Origin: Hyphomicrobiales bacterium
GTDB taxonomy: Bacteria > Pseudomonadota > Alphaproteobacteria > Rhizobiales > Rhizobiaceae
Length of the DNA: 64,000 bases
Direction: 5' to 3'
Assembly (NCBI GenBank): GCA_900473795.1
Contig: UCMT01000028.1
Span: 1 to 64,000, forward strand
The notes under the pieces were generated by a model. That model did no database searches and was not told the DNA's origin. It was given only the letters and a program-made list of their open reading frames with translations. Of the stretch, positions 19,601-29,124 are shown one piece after another (positions within the stretch are counted from its first letter, which is position 1; each line of letters starts with the position of its first letter). A program made the position numbers and the translations under genes.

Positions 19601-20851
19601 TCAGACCATCGACTGAAGCCGGGCAACAAGCGTTGCCCGGTCGGCATTGAAATTACCCTCCACCCACTGATCCTCAAGCATCCCGAGAACCTCGCCGACC
19701 CGCGGTCCGGCGGCAATTCCGGCAGCAAGCACATCGGCGCCGGTGAGAGGGAATACCGGCTTCTGCCAGTTTTCCGTCTTCCCAAGCAATCCCCAGAGGC
19801 GTCCTGTTTCGGCAAGTTGAGCCGGATCGTTTTCCGACTTCTGCCGCGACGTGGCGAGAGCGAGCCTCAGGCTGGTATCGAGGCCGTATGAACCATGCCG
19901 ATAAAGCAGCCGCGCGAAAGCCGTATCGGCGATCACGGCCGGCAGACGCGGTGCTTTCGCCCATGCGGAGAAGAAGGCAGCTTCCGTTTTCGAAAGGCGC
20001 AGCCGTTTCGCCATCGCTTCCAGCCGCTCGACATCCGGCGGTACGATGGCTGCCAGACGCAGCAGCGGTTCGGGCTGCCAGCCGAATGCCTGCTCGGCGG
20101 CAACCAGGGCCGGGATGGCGTCGATGCCCCATTTTTCGCTTTCGGGCAGAATTTCGCTCAAGACGCCCGCCTGGCGCATCCACAACAGCGTCCGACCGGG
20201 ATCCCTGGCCGACAGCAGCTTCTTCATCTCCGACCAGACCCGCTCAGCCGAAAGGGTCCCCAGCTTGGAGCGAGCCTGCGCGCAAGCGCGGAGGCCATCC
20301 GCATCCGGTCGTCCCGAACCGTAGTGAGCGAAGAAACGGAAGAAGCGCAGCACCCTCAGATAGTCTTCCGCCACGCGCTCTGCCGCATTGCCGATGAAGC
20401 GAATACTGCGTTTTTCGATGTCGGGGAGCCCACCGACGAGGTCGATCACCTCGCCCTTGGCATCGGCGTAGAGTGCGTTGATGGTCAGATCCCGCCGCTC
20501 GGCGTCGACTTTCCAGTCCGAACCGAAGGCTACCTCGGCGCGGCGGCCGTCCGTCTCGACATCGCGGCGCAGTGTCGTCACCTCGAACGGCGCCCCCTCG
20601 ATGACCAGTGTCACCGTGCCGTGATCGATCCCCGTCGGGACCGATTTGATGCCGGCTTTTTTTGCCCGGGCAACAACCTCCTCCGGCAGAAGCGTCGTTG
20701 CCATGTCGATATCGGCGACGGGAAGCCCCATCAAGCTGTTGCGCACGGCACCGCCGACAACGCGGACCTCGCCGCCATCGGCATTGAGGAGATTGAAGAC
20801 GCGCGTCAGCGCAGGCGCCGAAAACCAGGTTTCAGCGGCAACGGAGGTCAT
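19601..20851 (-). CDS. cca: CCA tRNA nucleotidyltransferase / poly(A) polymerase family
   Basis: The 416-residue protein has the class II nucleotidyltransferase head: VVGGAVRNSLMGLPVADIDMATTLLPEE (catalytic DxD as DID). The arginine-rich RNA-binding signature follows (VAFGSDWKVDAERRDLTINALYAD, split). A C-terminal helical domain completes it. It should add or repair the 3' CCA of tRNA. Its start overlaps the end of the NUDIX gene by 4 bases and it is last in the DUF1285-NUDIX-cca operon. Confidence 0.93.
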   Translation of the reverse strand: MTSVAAETWFSAPALTRVFNLLNADGGEVRVVGGAVRNSLMGLPVADIDMATTLLPEEVVARAKKAGIKSVPTGIDHGTVTLVIEGAPFEVTTLRRDVETDGRRAEVAFGSDWKVDAERRDLTINALYADAKGEVIDLVGGLPDIEKRSIRFIGNAAERVAEDYLRVLRFFRFFAHYGSGRPDADGLRACAQARSKLGTLSAERVWSEMKKLLSARDPGRTLLWMRQAGVLSEILPESEKWGIDAIPALVAAEQAFGWQPEPLLRLAAIVPPDVERLEAMAKRLRLSKTEAAFFSAWAKAPRLPAVIADTAFARLLYRHGSYGLDTSLRLALATSRQKSENDPAQLAETGRLWGLLGKTENWQKPVFPLTGADVLAAGIAAGPRVGEVLGMLEDQWVEGNFNADRATLVARLQSMV

Positions 20852-21480
20852 GCATAAAGCCTTTCGTACAACATACGGACGATACCGGCGGTAATGCCCC
20901 AGATATTCCGGTCGCCATAGGGCATGCGGTAGAAATGCCGCTCGGCGCCCTGCCAGGTCGCGCGACCTCGCCCATGATTGCGCGGATCCATCAGGAACGA
21001 CAGAGGCACGTCGAACACGGCATCGACTTCAACCGGATTGAGCACAAGCTGATAGCCCGGCTGGACGACGGCAAGAACCGGCGTGATCCGGAAACCGGAC
21101 ATCGCCATGTAATAGGGCAACCGGCCGACCGTCTCGACGAAACGTCGATCCAGACCGATCTCTTCTTCGGTTTCCCGCAAGGCCGCACGCTCAGGGGTGT
21201 CGTCCTCCGGATCGATCGCACCGCCGGGAAAGGCGACCTGGCCGGAATGCTTGCGCATCGTCGCCGTGCGCTGGGTGAAGATGACGCGAGCTTCCTCGCC
21301 GTCTTCGATGACCGGCACCAGCACCGCTGCATCCCTGAGCTTCAGCGTTTCGAGATGAGGTATGACATCCGGATTGAGCAGGAAATCGCCATGCTCGCGC
21401 CAGGCGTCCTCCACCGGGCTACCGGACTGGCTGAGCGCGCGGCGGCGAAAATCACCGGCTGAAAACAGAGTATCCGTCAT
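20848..21480 (-). CDS. NUDIX hydrolase, CoA pyrophosphatase type
   Basis: A 210-residue NUDIX protein. The Nudix box is intact (GGAIDPEDDTPERAALRETEEEIG, with the REXXEE core), preceded by the CoAse-type segment RVIFTQRTATMRKHSGQVAFPGG. This combination marks the UPF0035 CoA pyrophosphatase subfamily. It overlaps DUF1285 upstream and cca downstream by 4 bases each, so the three are translated as a coupled operon. The substrate is inferred from the UPF0035 motif. Confidence 0.9.
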   Translation of the reverse strand: MTDTLFSAGDFRRRALSQSGSPVEDAWREHGDFLLNPDVIPHLETLKLRDAAVLVPVIEDGEEARVIFTQRTATMRKHSGQVAFPGGAIDPEDDTPERAALRETEEEIGLDRRFVETVGRLPYYMAMSGFRITPVLAVVQPGYQLVLNPVEVDAVFDVPLSFLMDPRNHGRGRATWQGAERHFYRMPYGDRNIWGITAGIVRMLYERLYA

Positions 21481-22100
21481 ACCGACAGCGCTTCCAGTTC
21501 CCTCGCAGGCATGACCGTGAAGACCGCACCGGCCGAACGCACTGCAAACATCTCGACGCCATCGATCGTCACGGTCTCGCCGAGTTCGACCAGATCGTAC
21601 ATCACGGGACGCGACACCAAGGCCTCCAGCCGCCCGCGCACATGCAGATAGGGTTTCAGCTCATTGTTTTCGCCGTGGATGACGAAACGCAGCGCATGCT
21701 CCGGCCCCGCCTCGACGACGTCGCCGACATTGGTGCGGAAGGTCAGCACCTGCTGGCCTTGGCGGTCTGTCCTGTTCATCTCGACCGCCACGAACGGCGC
21801 ATCGGCGATACGGATGCCCACCTTTTCCACAGGAGTTACGAGATAGGTCCTGCCGTCCTCGTCCTTGCGCAGGACCGTGGAAAACAGCCGGACCAGCGGC
21901 TGCCGGCCGATCGGCGTGCCCATGTAGAACCAGGTCCCGTCGGCGCGGATTTCCATGTCGATATCGCCGCAGAAGGGCGGATTCCATCGATCGACCGGCG
22001 GCAATCCCTTGCTTTGTTCGCCCGTCTGTCCGGCGGCGCGCGAGATCAATGCCGCAAGGCCCGCCGCATCGCCGCTCTGATGTATTTTGGCTTCCGCCAT
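21477..22100 (-). CDS. DUF1285 domain-containing protein
   Basis: A 207-residue cytoplasmic protein matching the DUF1285 family over most of its length: PPVDRWNPPFCGDIDMEIRADG (split), TWFYMGTPIGRQPLVRLFSTVLRKDEDG and YLVTPVEKVGIRI. It is the first gene of the operon with NUDIX and cca. Conservation of this linkage in rhizobia may hint at nucleotide metabolism or RNA maturation, but no activity is known. Confidence 0.88.
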   Translation of the reverse strand: MAEAKIHQSGDAAGLAALISRAAGQTGEQSKGLPPVDRWNPPFCGDIDMEIRADGTWFYMGTPIGRQPLVRLFSTVLRKDEDGRTYLVTPVEKVGIRIADAPFVAVEMNRTDRQGQQVLTFRTNVGDVVEAGPEHALRFVIHGENNELKPYLHVRGRLEALVSRPVMYDLVELGETVTIDGVEMFAVRSAGAVFTVMPARELEALSV

Positions 22101-22268
22101 CGTTCCGTCCCGTTTGGCCCTATTCTTGCGTTTTATAGACCACTGATTTCATGAGATAGTACCTCGGTGGCGCCTTGTCAGCCACCGAGCAGAGCTTAGA
22201 TTGAAAAACAGAGACGGAAAGAGCGCTTTTCGCGATTCGAAACCGTTGCCGGCCACTGGAGACAGACG

Positions 22269-23282
22269 ATGGGTGTGATGAAGACCACAGACGGCGCGGT
22301 TGACGAAAGGGCGATCATCGCCGCCGCGGAAAAGGCACTCGGCGAAATCGCCTTGATCCGCAAGGAAGTGGGCAAGGTGATCTTCGGCCAGGAAAACGTG
22401 GTCGAACAGACGCTGCTTGCCGTTCTCTCCGGCGGCCACGCGCTGCTGGTCGGCGTACCTGGCCTCGCCAAGACCAAACTGGTCTCGACGCTCGGCACGG
22501 TGCTGGGCTTGAATTCCAGCCGTATCCAGTTCACCCCCGACCTGATGCCGTCCGATATTCTCGGCTCCGAAGTGATGGACCAGGACGAGAATGGCCGGCG
22601 ATCCTTCCGCTTCGTGCCCGGCCCGATCTTCACCCAATTGCTGATGGCCGACGAAATCAACCGCGCCAGCCCGCGCACGCAGTCAGCGCTGTTGCAGGCG
22701 ATGCAGGAATATCACGTCACCGTCGCCGGTCGGCGCAACGACCTGCCGCAACCCTTCCATGTGCTGGCGACGCAGAACCCGCTGGAGCAGGAAGGCACCT
22801 ATCCGCTGCCGGAAGCCCAGCTCGACCGCTTCCTGATGCAGGTGGATGTCGGCTATCCCGAGCTTGCCGCCGAACGGCAGATCCTGCTCGAAACCACCGG
22901 CGTGTACGAGAACGAGGCCCGCGGCGTCATCGATGCGGCGCAGCTTCAGGATATCCAGCATCTGATCCGGCAGATGCCCGTCAGCGAGAAAGTTGTCGAC
23001 GCGATCCTGGCGCTGGTTCGCTCTGCCCGCCCCGGCAACGGCAATGCGGCGACCGACAAGAATGTCGCCTGGGGTCCCGGTCCGCGTGCCGGGCAGTCGC
23101 TGATGCTCTGTGCCCGTGCCCGCGCGCTCTACGACGGCAGGCTTGCTCCCTCCATCGATGACATCATGGCGCTTGCCGAACCGGTCCTGCAACACCGCAT
23201 GGCGCTGACATTCGCGGCGCGGGCGGAGGGCATGTCGGTGCGAGACGTCATCACCGGCCTGGTCAAGCAAGCCAGGGGATAA
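22269..23282 (+). CDS. MoxR-family AAA+ ATPase
   Basis: The 337-residue chaperone-like ATPase has Walker A GVPGLAKTKLV (residues about 72-82), Walker B LLMADEINRASPRTQSALLQAM, and the sensor segment VLATQNPLEQEGTYPLPEAQLDRF. MoxR ATPases remodel or activate partner proteins that carry von Willebrand A or DUF58 domains. This one leads a four-gene operon with DUF58, DUF4159 and a glutamine-amidotransferase-like membrane protein, the standard alphaproteobacterial arrangement. The promoter must lie in the 168 bp shared with divergent DUF1285. Confidence 0.95.
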   Translation: MGVMKTTDGAVDERAIIAAAEKALGEIALIRKEVGKVIFGQENVVEQTLLAVLSGGHALLVGVPGLAKTKLVSTLGTVLGLNSSRIQFTPDLMPSDILGSEVMDQDENGRRSFRFVPGPIFTQLLMADEINRASPRTQSALLQAMQEYHVTVAGRRNDLPQPFHVLATQNPLEQEGTYPLPEAQLDRFLMQVDVGYPELAAERQILLETTGVYENEARGVIDAAQLQDIQHLIRQMPVSEKVVDAILALVRSARPGNGNAATDKNVAWGPGPRAGQSLMLCARARALYDGRLAPSIDDIMALAEPVLQHRMALTFAARAEGMSVRDVITGLVKQARG

Positions 23283-23285
23283 TGA

Positions 23286-24206
23286 ATGGCTGCCATAGGG
23301 CACATCGTCGAGCGAACGCCATCCGGAGAAGTCCTTTCCCGCGCGCAGATGCGTGCCAGGCTGATTCCGGACTGCATGGTCGAGGCCAAGCGCATCGCCA
23401 ACACGGTGATTTCCGGCTGGCATGGGCGCCGCAAGCGCGGCATCGGCGAGAATTTTTGGCAATTCCGGCCCTATAGCGACGGCGAAAGCCTGTCGCGCAT
23501 CGACTGGCGCCGCTCGGCCCGCGACGACCATACCTATGTGCGCGACCGCGAATGGGAGGCCGCCCACACGATCTGGCTCTGGGCCGACCTTTCGCCCTCG
23601 ATGATGTACAAATCGAAATTCGGGCATGTCTCCAAGGAAAGCCGCGCGTTGGTGCTGATGCTGGCACTGGCCGAAATTCTCGCCCGCTCCGGCGAGCGCA
23701 TCGGCTGTCCCGGTGTCATGGAGCCCGTCTCGGCCCGCAACGCCGCCGAGCGGCTGGCATCGGCCCTGATGCACACGCCGCTTTCCGGCGGATTGCCTCA
23801 GACCGGCATGATCCGCGCCGTCAGCGATCTTGTCCTGATCGGCGACTTCCTCGATCCCGCAGACACGATCATGGCGCGGCTTGCGCCGCTGGCCCGCCGC
23901 GGCATGCGCGGCCATATCGTCGAGATCGCCGATCCGGCGGAAGAGAGCTTTCCCTATGCCGGACGAACCGAATTCACCGACCCTGAAACCGGCGAGAAAC
24001 TGACGGCGGGGCGCGCCGAAATCGTCCGCGACGACTATCGCCGCGCCTATCTCGCCCGGCGCGACAGTCTCGGCGAGACCCTGCGCCATCTCGGCTGGAC
24101 CTTCACGCCGCACCGCACCGACCACCTCGCCTCCGAGGCGCTGGTCGCAGTGCACATGTATCTCTCCGGCATGCCCGGACGTGCTACCCATGGGGGCCAG
24201 CTATGA
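23286..24206 (+). CDS. DUF58 domain-containing protein
   Basis: A 306-residue protein with the central DUF58 core: GENFWQFRPYSDGESLSRIDWRRSARDD followed by YVRDREWEAAHTIWLWADLSPSM, in which the last part is the start of a vWA-like MIDAS strand (D-x-S-x-S as DLSPS). Such proteins are thought to be clients of MoxR ATPases. It begins 3 bp after moxR and overlaps the DUF4159 gene by 4 bases. Confidence 0.92.
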   Translation: MAAIGHIVERTPSGEVLSRAQMRARLIPDCMVEAKRIANTVISGWHGRRKRGIGENFWQFRPYSDGESLSRIDWRRSARDDHTYVRDREWEAAHTIWLWADLSPSMMYKSKFGHVSKESRALVLMLALAEILARSGERIGCPGVMEPVSARNAAERLASALMHTPLSGGLPQTGMIRAVSDLVLIGDFLDPADTIMARLAPLARRGMRGHIVEIADPAEESFPYAGRTEFTDPETGEKLTAGRAEIVRDDYRRAYLARRDSLGETLRHLGWTFTPHRTDHLASEALVAVHMYLSGMPGRATHGGQL

Positions 24207-27010
24207 GCCTGCTGCCCTTCATCTTCGCCAATCCGATGATGCTTGCGGCGCTAGTCGCTCTCCCCGCGATCTGGTGGCTGCTGCGCATGACGCCGCCGAA
24301 GCCGGTCACGGAGGTCTTTCCGCCCTTAAGAATTCTGGCCGGCGTCCTGAAACGGGAGGAAACGCCCTCGAAAAGCCCGTGGTGGCTGACTCTGCTGCGC
24401 ATGCTGATGGCTGCCGCCGTCATCTTCGCGATAGCCGATCCGGTCTTCAACCCGCGTTCCAACACGCTGTCGGCCGATGGCCCGCTGGCGCTGGTGATCG
24501 ACAATTCGTGGGCTACGGCCGCGGATTGGGAACGCCGGGTGGAAACCGCCGAAGCGCTGATCGGCGACGCGGAAAGCAGGGATCTGCCAGTCTCCATCGT
24601 CTTCACCGCCGACAGCGAGCACAATGCCGTGCCGGGATCGGCGACTGCCGCCCGCAACCGGCTGGCAGCCGCCTCGCCGCAACCGTTGCGGCCCGATCGG
24701 ACCGCAGCTGTCAATGCGCTGAAGACTGCTCTCGACGGAACGGCTCCCGGCACGCTGGCTTTTCTCTCGGACGGTATCGAGACCGGTGACGGCAAGGTGA
24801 TGACCGAGCTCGCCGCTCTCGCGCCCGCCAGTTTCCGACTGATCGAAGGCCATGGTGATCAGGCCGTGGCCATCACCAATTCGACCAACGACGCCGATTC
24901 CATGGTGATCACCGCCAACCGCCTCGATACGACAAGTGCCCGGACGCTAGCGATCACAGCCTATGACACGCGCGGCCGCTCGATCGCCAATGGATCGGTC
25001 GCTTTCGCCGCCGGCGAAGGCGTGGCCAAGGGAACACTTGCAGCCCCCTTCGAACTGCGTAACGACTTTGCCCGCATCGCCATCGACGGCATGGCAACTG
25101 CCGGCAGCACCTTCCTGCTCGATGACGGCTTCCGCCGCCGTCGGGTGGCGCTTTTGAGCGGCGAAGCCCGCGACCAGTCGCAGCCGCTTTTGTCGCCGCT
25201 CTACTACATCAACCGGGCACTCGCCCCCTATGCCGATCTCGTCCAGCCGAACGAAGCCGATCTGGCCGTCGCCATCCCCGAGCTTCTGGCACAGAAGCCT
25301 TCGATGCTGATCATGGCCGACATCGGCCGCCTGCCGGATGAAACCTATGCGCCGGTTACCAAGTGGATCGAAAATGGCGGCACGCTGATCCGTTTCGCCG
25401 GGCCTCGCCTGGCCGCTGCACCTGCCGACGATCCGCTGGTGCCCGTTACGCTCCGGCAGGGAGAGCGTGCGCTTGGTGGCGCGCTCTCCTGGTCGGAACC
25501 GCAACCGCTGGCCGATTATCCCGCGCTTAGCCCGTTCGCTGGCATGCCGCGCCCGCAAGGCATCCTCGTCAAGCGGCAGGTGCTTGCGGAACCGACGGCC
25601 GATCTCTCGTCGCGCACCTGGGCAAGCCTTGCCGACGGTACACCGCTGGTGACCACCAAGGCGCAAGGGGCTGGCCGCATCATCCTGTTCCATGTCAGCG
25701 CCGAAGCGACCTGGTCGAACCTGCCGATCTCCGGCGATTTCGTCGAGATGCTGCGCCGCAGCGTGCAATTGTCGCGCAGCGGCGGCGTGGCGAGCGAAGG
25801 CACAACGCCAGGACAGACGCTGGCGCCCTACCGGCTCCTGAATGCCGACGGGGTGCTGATCAGCGAAACCGGCCGGGCGCAGCCGCTGGAAATCGCCGCC
25901 GGCAAGACACCGGTCTCCAACGCTGAAAACCCGCCCGGACTCTACGGCTCGGAAGAGGGTTTCAGCGCTCTCAATCTCCTTCCCCGGGACGCGCAACTGA
26001 AGCCGATCGATGCGACCGGCCTTGCCATGGCATACACATCCGAAGCGCTGATCGGAGCCGAGGCCTGGTCCTTGAAACCGTCGCTGTTTGCCGTGGCGCT
26101 CATCCTGCTGCTTGTCGACTCCGCCGTCGTTCTCTTCATGGGCGGCGCCTTCGCTCGATTGAGAATGCCGGCCACGACGGCCATCGTCATCGCTCTTGCT
26201 GCCGGCGCCCTTGTTGCGGCGCCGGGCCATTCGCTTGCCGACGACAGTAAACCCGGCGACGAGAAGATACTGGCGCGGCTCGACAAGACCCATCTGGCGT
26301 ATGTCGTCACCGGCGAGGCCGAGGTCGATCGGCTCTCCGAGCGCGGGCTGGCCGGCCTCACGGAGTTTCTGACCTACCGCACGACGCTGGAGCCGGGACC
26401 GCCCGTCGGCCTCGACATCGCGTCGGACGAACTGTCGTTCTACTCGCTGATCTACTGGCCGATCTCCGCCAACGCGCCGATGCCGAGCCCGCAGGCGATC
26501 AGCCGCATCGATGCCTATATGCGCGCCGGCGGCACGGTTTTGTTCGACACGCGCGACCAGTTCTCCTCGCTTGGAACGAGCTCCGGCACCAGCCCGAATT
26601 CGGAGCGGCTGCAGGCGATCCTCGGCGATCTCGACATTCCGCCGCTGGAGCCTGTCCCGACCGACAATGTGCTGACCAAATCCTTTTATCTGCTGTCGAA
26701 TTTTCCGGGGCGCTACAACGGCAGCCCGCTGTGGATCGAAGCACAGCCGGACAACGGCTCGCAGCCGACCGGCAGACCCGCCCGCTCGGGCGACGGCGTT
26801 TCACCGATCATGATCACCGGCAACGACTTCGCCGGCGCCTGGGCGATCGACGGCAATGGTGCGCCACTTCTGCCGACCGTGCCGCCGGACGAGCAGCAAC
26901 GCGAATATGCCTATCGCTCCGGTGTCAACATCATGATGTATATGCTGACCGGCAACTACAAGGCCGACCAGGTGCACATTCCCGCTCTGCTCGAACGGCT
27001 TGGCCAGTGA
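24203..27010 (+). CDS. DUF4159 / BatA-type membrane protein
   Basis: A 935-residue protein. It starts with the BatA N-terminal helix (FIFANPMMLAALVALPAIWWLLR) followed by a second TM (LLRMLMAAAVIFAIADPVF). A vWA-like periplasmic region with LVIDNSWATAADW follows. Another TM segment lies near residues 630-680, and the C-terminal DUF4159 domain (about 690-930) resembles a Rossmann/GATase-like fold (FYSLIYWPI, YMRAGGTVLFDTRD). The family is part of MoxR operons and is membrane-anchored with large soluble domains. No enzymatic residues can be named. Confidence 0.9.
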   Translation: MSLLPFIFANPMMLAALVALPAIWWLLRMTPPKPVTEVFPPLRILAGVLKREETPSKSPWWLTLLRMLMAAAVIFAIADPVFNPRSNTLSADGPLALVIDNSWATAADWERRVETAEALIGDAESRDLPVSIVFTADSEHNAVPGSATAARNRLAAASPQPLRPDRTAAVNALKTALDGTAPGTLAFLSDGIETGDGKVMTELAALAPASFRLIEGHGDQAVAITNSTNDADSMVITANRLDTTSARTLAITAYDTRGRSIANGSVAFAAGEGVAKGTLAAPFELRNDFARIAIDGMATAGSTFLLDDGFRRRRVALLSGEARDQSQPLLSPLYYINRALAPYADLVQPNEADLAVAIPELLAQKPSMLIMADIGRLPDETYAPVTKWIENGGTLIRFAGPRLAAAPADDPLVPVTLRQGERALGGALSWSEPQPLADYPALSPFAGMPRPQGILVKRQVLAEPTADLSSRTWASLADGTPLVTTKAQGAGRIILFHVSAEATWSNLPISGDFVEMLRRSVQLSRSGGVASEGTTPGQTLAPYRLLNADGVLISETGRAQPLEIAAGKTPVSNAENPPGLYGSEEGFSALNLLPRDAQLKPIDATGLAMAYTSEALIGAEAWSLKPSLFAVALILLLVDSAVVLFMGGAFARLRMPATTAIVIALAAGALVAAPGHSLADDSKPGDEKILARLDKTHLAYVVTGEAEVDRLSERGLAGLTEFLTYRTTLEPGPPVGLDIASDELSFYSLIYWPISANAPMPSPQAISRIDAYMRAGGTVLFDTRDQFSSLGTSSGTSPNSERLQAILGDLDIPPLEPVPTDNVLTKSFYLLSNFPGRYNGSPLWIEAQPDNGSQPTGRPARSGDGVSPIMITGNDFAGAWAIDGNGAPLLPTVPPDEQQREYAYRSGVNIMMYMLTGNYKADQVHIPALLERLGQ

Positions 27011-27020
27011 GGGCGCGCGG

Positions 27021-29090
27021 ATGACACTCGATTTCTCGCCGCTCCTTCCCTGGCCGTTCATCGCCGTCCTCGCGCTGATCGCCGTTCTCCTGTCGACCCT
27101 CGGCTTCTGGCGTGGTGTGCGCGGTGCGGCGTTCCGCACGGCGGCGCTTGCGGCGCTGCTGCTTGCGATCGCCAATCCGGTTTTCTTTCAGGAAGAGCGC
27201 GAACCGCTGTCGACCATCGTCGGCGTCGTCGTCGACCGCAGCCAGAGCCAGGACAATGCCGGCCGGCGCGAAATGACCGATGCGGCGCTGGCGACGCTCA
27301 AGCAGCGGCTTGCCAAATTCCCACAAATCGAGCCTCGCATCGTCGAGGCGGCCGATGACGAGGATACGGAAACGCCGTCGACAAAGCTCTTCACGGCACT
27401 GCAGACGGCATTGGCCGACGTGCCGCCGGCTCGCGTCGGCGGCGCGATCTTCATCACCGACGGCCAGATCCACGACGTACCCGATATCAATCAGCCACTC
27501 GGCTTCGATGCGCCGATCCACGGCCTGATCACCGGCAAGCCGGACGAATTCGACCGCCGCATCGAGGTAGTCAGTGGACCGCGCTTCGGCATCGTCGGCG
27601 AAGAACAGAAGGTCACGTTCCGTATCGCCGATGACGGCGCGGCGCCGGGCGGTACGGCGGAAGTGACCATCAGCCTCAACGGCAACAACATCGCCACGGA
27701 AATGGCCGAGCCCGGCACCGATGTGCCGTTCACCTTCACCGTGCCGCGCGGTGGCAACAACATCCTCGAATTTGCCGTCGCTGCGGTCCCGGGCGAAGTG
27801 ACGGAGACCAACAACCGCGCCGTTCATGTCATCGACGGTATTCGCGAGAACCTGCGGGTGCTTCTGGTTTCGGGCGAGCCACATGCCGGCGAGCGCGCCT
27901 GGCGCAATCTGCTGAAGTCCGATGCCGCCGTCGATCTCGTGCATTTCACCATTCTGCGGCCGCCGGAAAAGCAGGATGGCACGCCGATCAACGAACTCTC
28001 CCTGATCGCTTTTCCCACCCGCGAGCTTTTCGTCGAAAAGATCAAGGAATTCGACCTGATCATCTTCGACCGCTACCAGCATCGCGGTGTGCTGCCGATC
28101 CTCTACTATGACAACATCGCGCAATATGTGGAAAACGGCGGCGCACTGCTGATCGCGGCCGGCCCCGAGCATGCGGGCGACGATTCGATCGCGACGACCC
28201 CTCTCTCGGCCGTGCTTCCCGCCAACCCCACCGGCTACGTCAACGAGAAGGCCTTTTATCCACGGCTCTCGGATGAGGGAAAGAAACATCCGGTGACGCG
28301 CGGGCTGGAAGGCGCCGACAGCGAACCGCCGCACTGGGGCCGCTGGTTCCGCACGGTGGATGTCGACCGGCCACTCGGCCAGACCGTGATGCAGGCTGCC
28401 GACGGCAAGCCGCTTCTGGTGCTGAACCGCGTCGGCAAGGGCCGCGTCGCCATGCTGCTCTCCGACCAGGGCTGGCTCTGGGCGCGCGGCTTCGAAGGCG
28501 GCGGCCCGAGCGTCTCGCTCTATCGCCGCACCGCCCACTGGCTGATGCAGGAGCCGGCGCTGGAGGAAGAAGCGCTGACGGCGCATGCCGGCGGCCGGAC
28601 ACTGGAAATCGCCCGGCAGACGATTCAGGGCGATCCGGGTATGGCGACCCTGTCCTATCCTTCAGGCAAGACGGAACAGGTTGCGCTCAAGGAGGACGAG
28701 CCCGGTCTTTACAAGGCCAGCGTTCGCACGACTGAAACCGGCCTGTTCGAAGTGAACAATGGTGAACTCAACACGCTGGTGCATGTCGGCAGCGTCGATG
28801 CGCCCGAGTTCAAGGCAATGATCTCGACGAGGGAATTGCTCGCCCCTTGGGCGGAGAAGACCAAGGGGCTGGTGCGTCGTCTCGTCGACGCCGACGGTCC
28901 GGTGGACCTGCCGCCGATCCTGCCGGTGCGCGGCACGGTCCGCGTCGCCGATGATCAGCGCATGTCGTTGCGCATGACCGACGAGACCGTGCTGAAGGGC
29001 ATCAATTCGCTGTCGCTGTTTGCCGGGTTCCTCGGCCTTGCCGCCCTGCTGTTCGTGCTCTCCGCCACCTGGCACCGCGAGGGACGGTGA
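27021..29090 (+). CDS. Membrane protein with glutamine amidotransferase-like domain (MoxR operon)
   Basis: The ATG at 27021 with GAGGG upstream is preferred over a TTG at 27000 that lies within the previous gene; it gives 689 residues. Two N-terminal TM segments (WPFIAVLALIAVLLSTLGFW and AALAALLLAIANPVFF) precede a vWA-like strand (VGVVVDRSQSQDN) and a large region with a class-I-GATase-like core (LLIAAGPEHAG). A last TM lies near the C-terminus (SLFAGFLGLAALLFVLSATW). The catalytic Cys of real amidotransferases is not apparent. It completes the MoxR-DUF58-DUF4159 operon. Confidence 0.9.
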   Translation: MTLDFSPLLPWPFIAVLALIAVLLSTLGFWRGVRGAAFRTAALAALLLAIANPVFFQEEREPLSTIVGVVVDRSQSQDNAGRREMTDAALATLKQRLAKFPQIEPRIVEAADDEDTETPSTKLFTALQTALADVPPARVGGAIFITDGQIHDVPDINQPLGFDAPIHGLITGKPDEFDRRIEVVSGPRFGIVGEEQKVTFRIADDGAAPGGTAEVTISLNGNNIATEMAEPGTDVPFTFTVPRGGNNILEFAVAAVPGEVTETNNRAVHVIDGIRENLRVLLVSGEPHAGERAWRNLLKSDAAVDLVHFTILRPPEKQDGTPINELSLIAFPTRELFVEKIKEFDLIIFDRYQHRGVLPILYYDNIAQYVENGGALLIAAGPEHAGDDSIATTPLSAVLPANPTGYVNEKAFYPRLSDEGKKHPVTRGLEGADSEPPHWGRWFRTVDVDRPLGQTVMQAADGKPLLVLNRVGKGRVAMLLSDQGWLWARGFEGGGPSVSLYRRTAHWLMQEPALEEEALTAHAGGRTLEIARQTIQGDPGMATLSYPSGKTEQVALKEDEPGLYKASVRTTETGLFEVNNGELNTLVHVGSVDAPEFKAMISTRELLAPWAEKTKGLVRRLVDADGPVDLPPILPVRGTVRVADDQRMSLRMTDETVLKGINSLSLFAGFLGLAALLFVLSATWHREGR

Positions 29091-29124
29091 GCGTCAGCGA
29101 AGCGGACGGGCGATGCGGGCCTTT

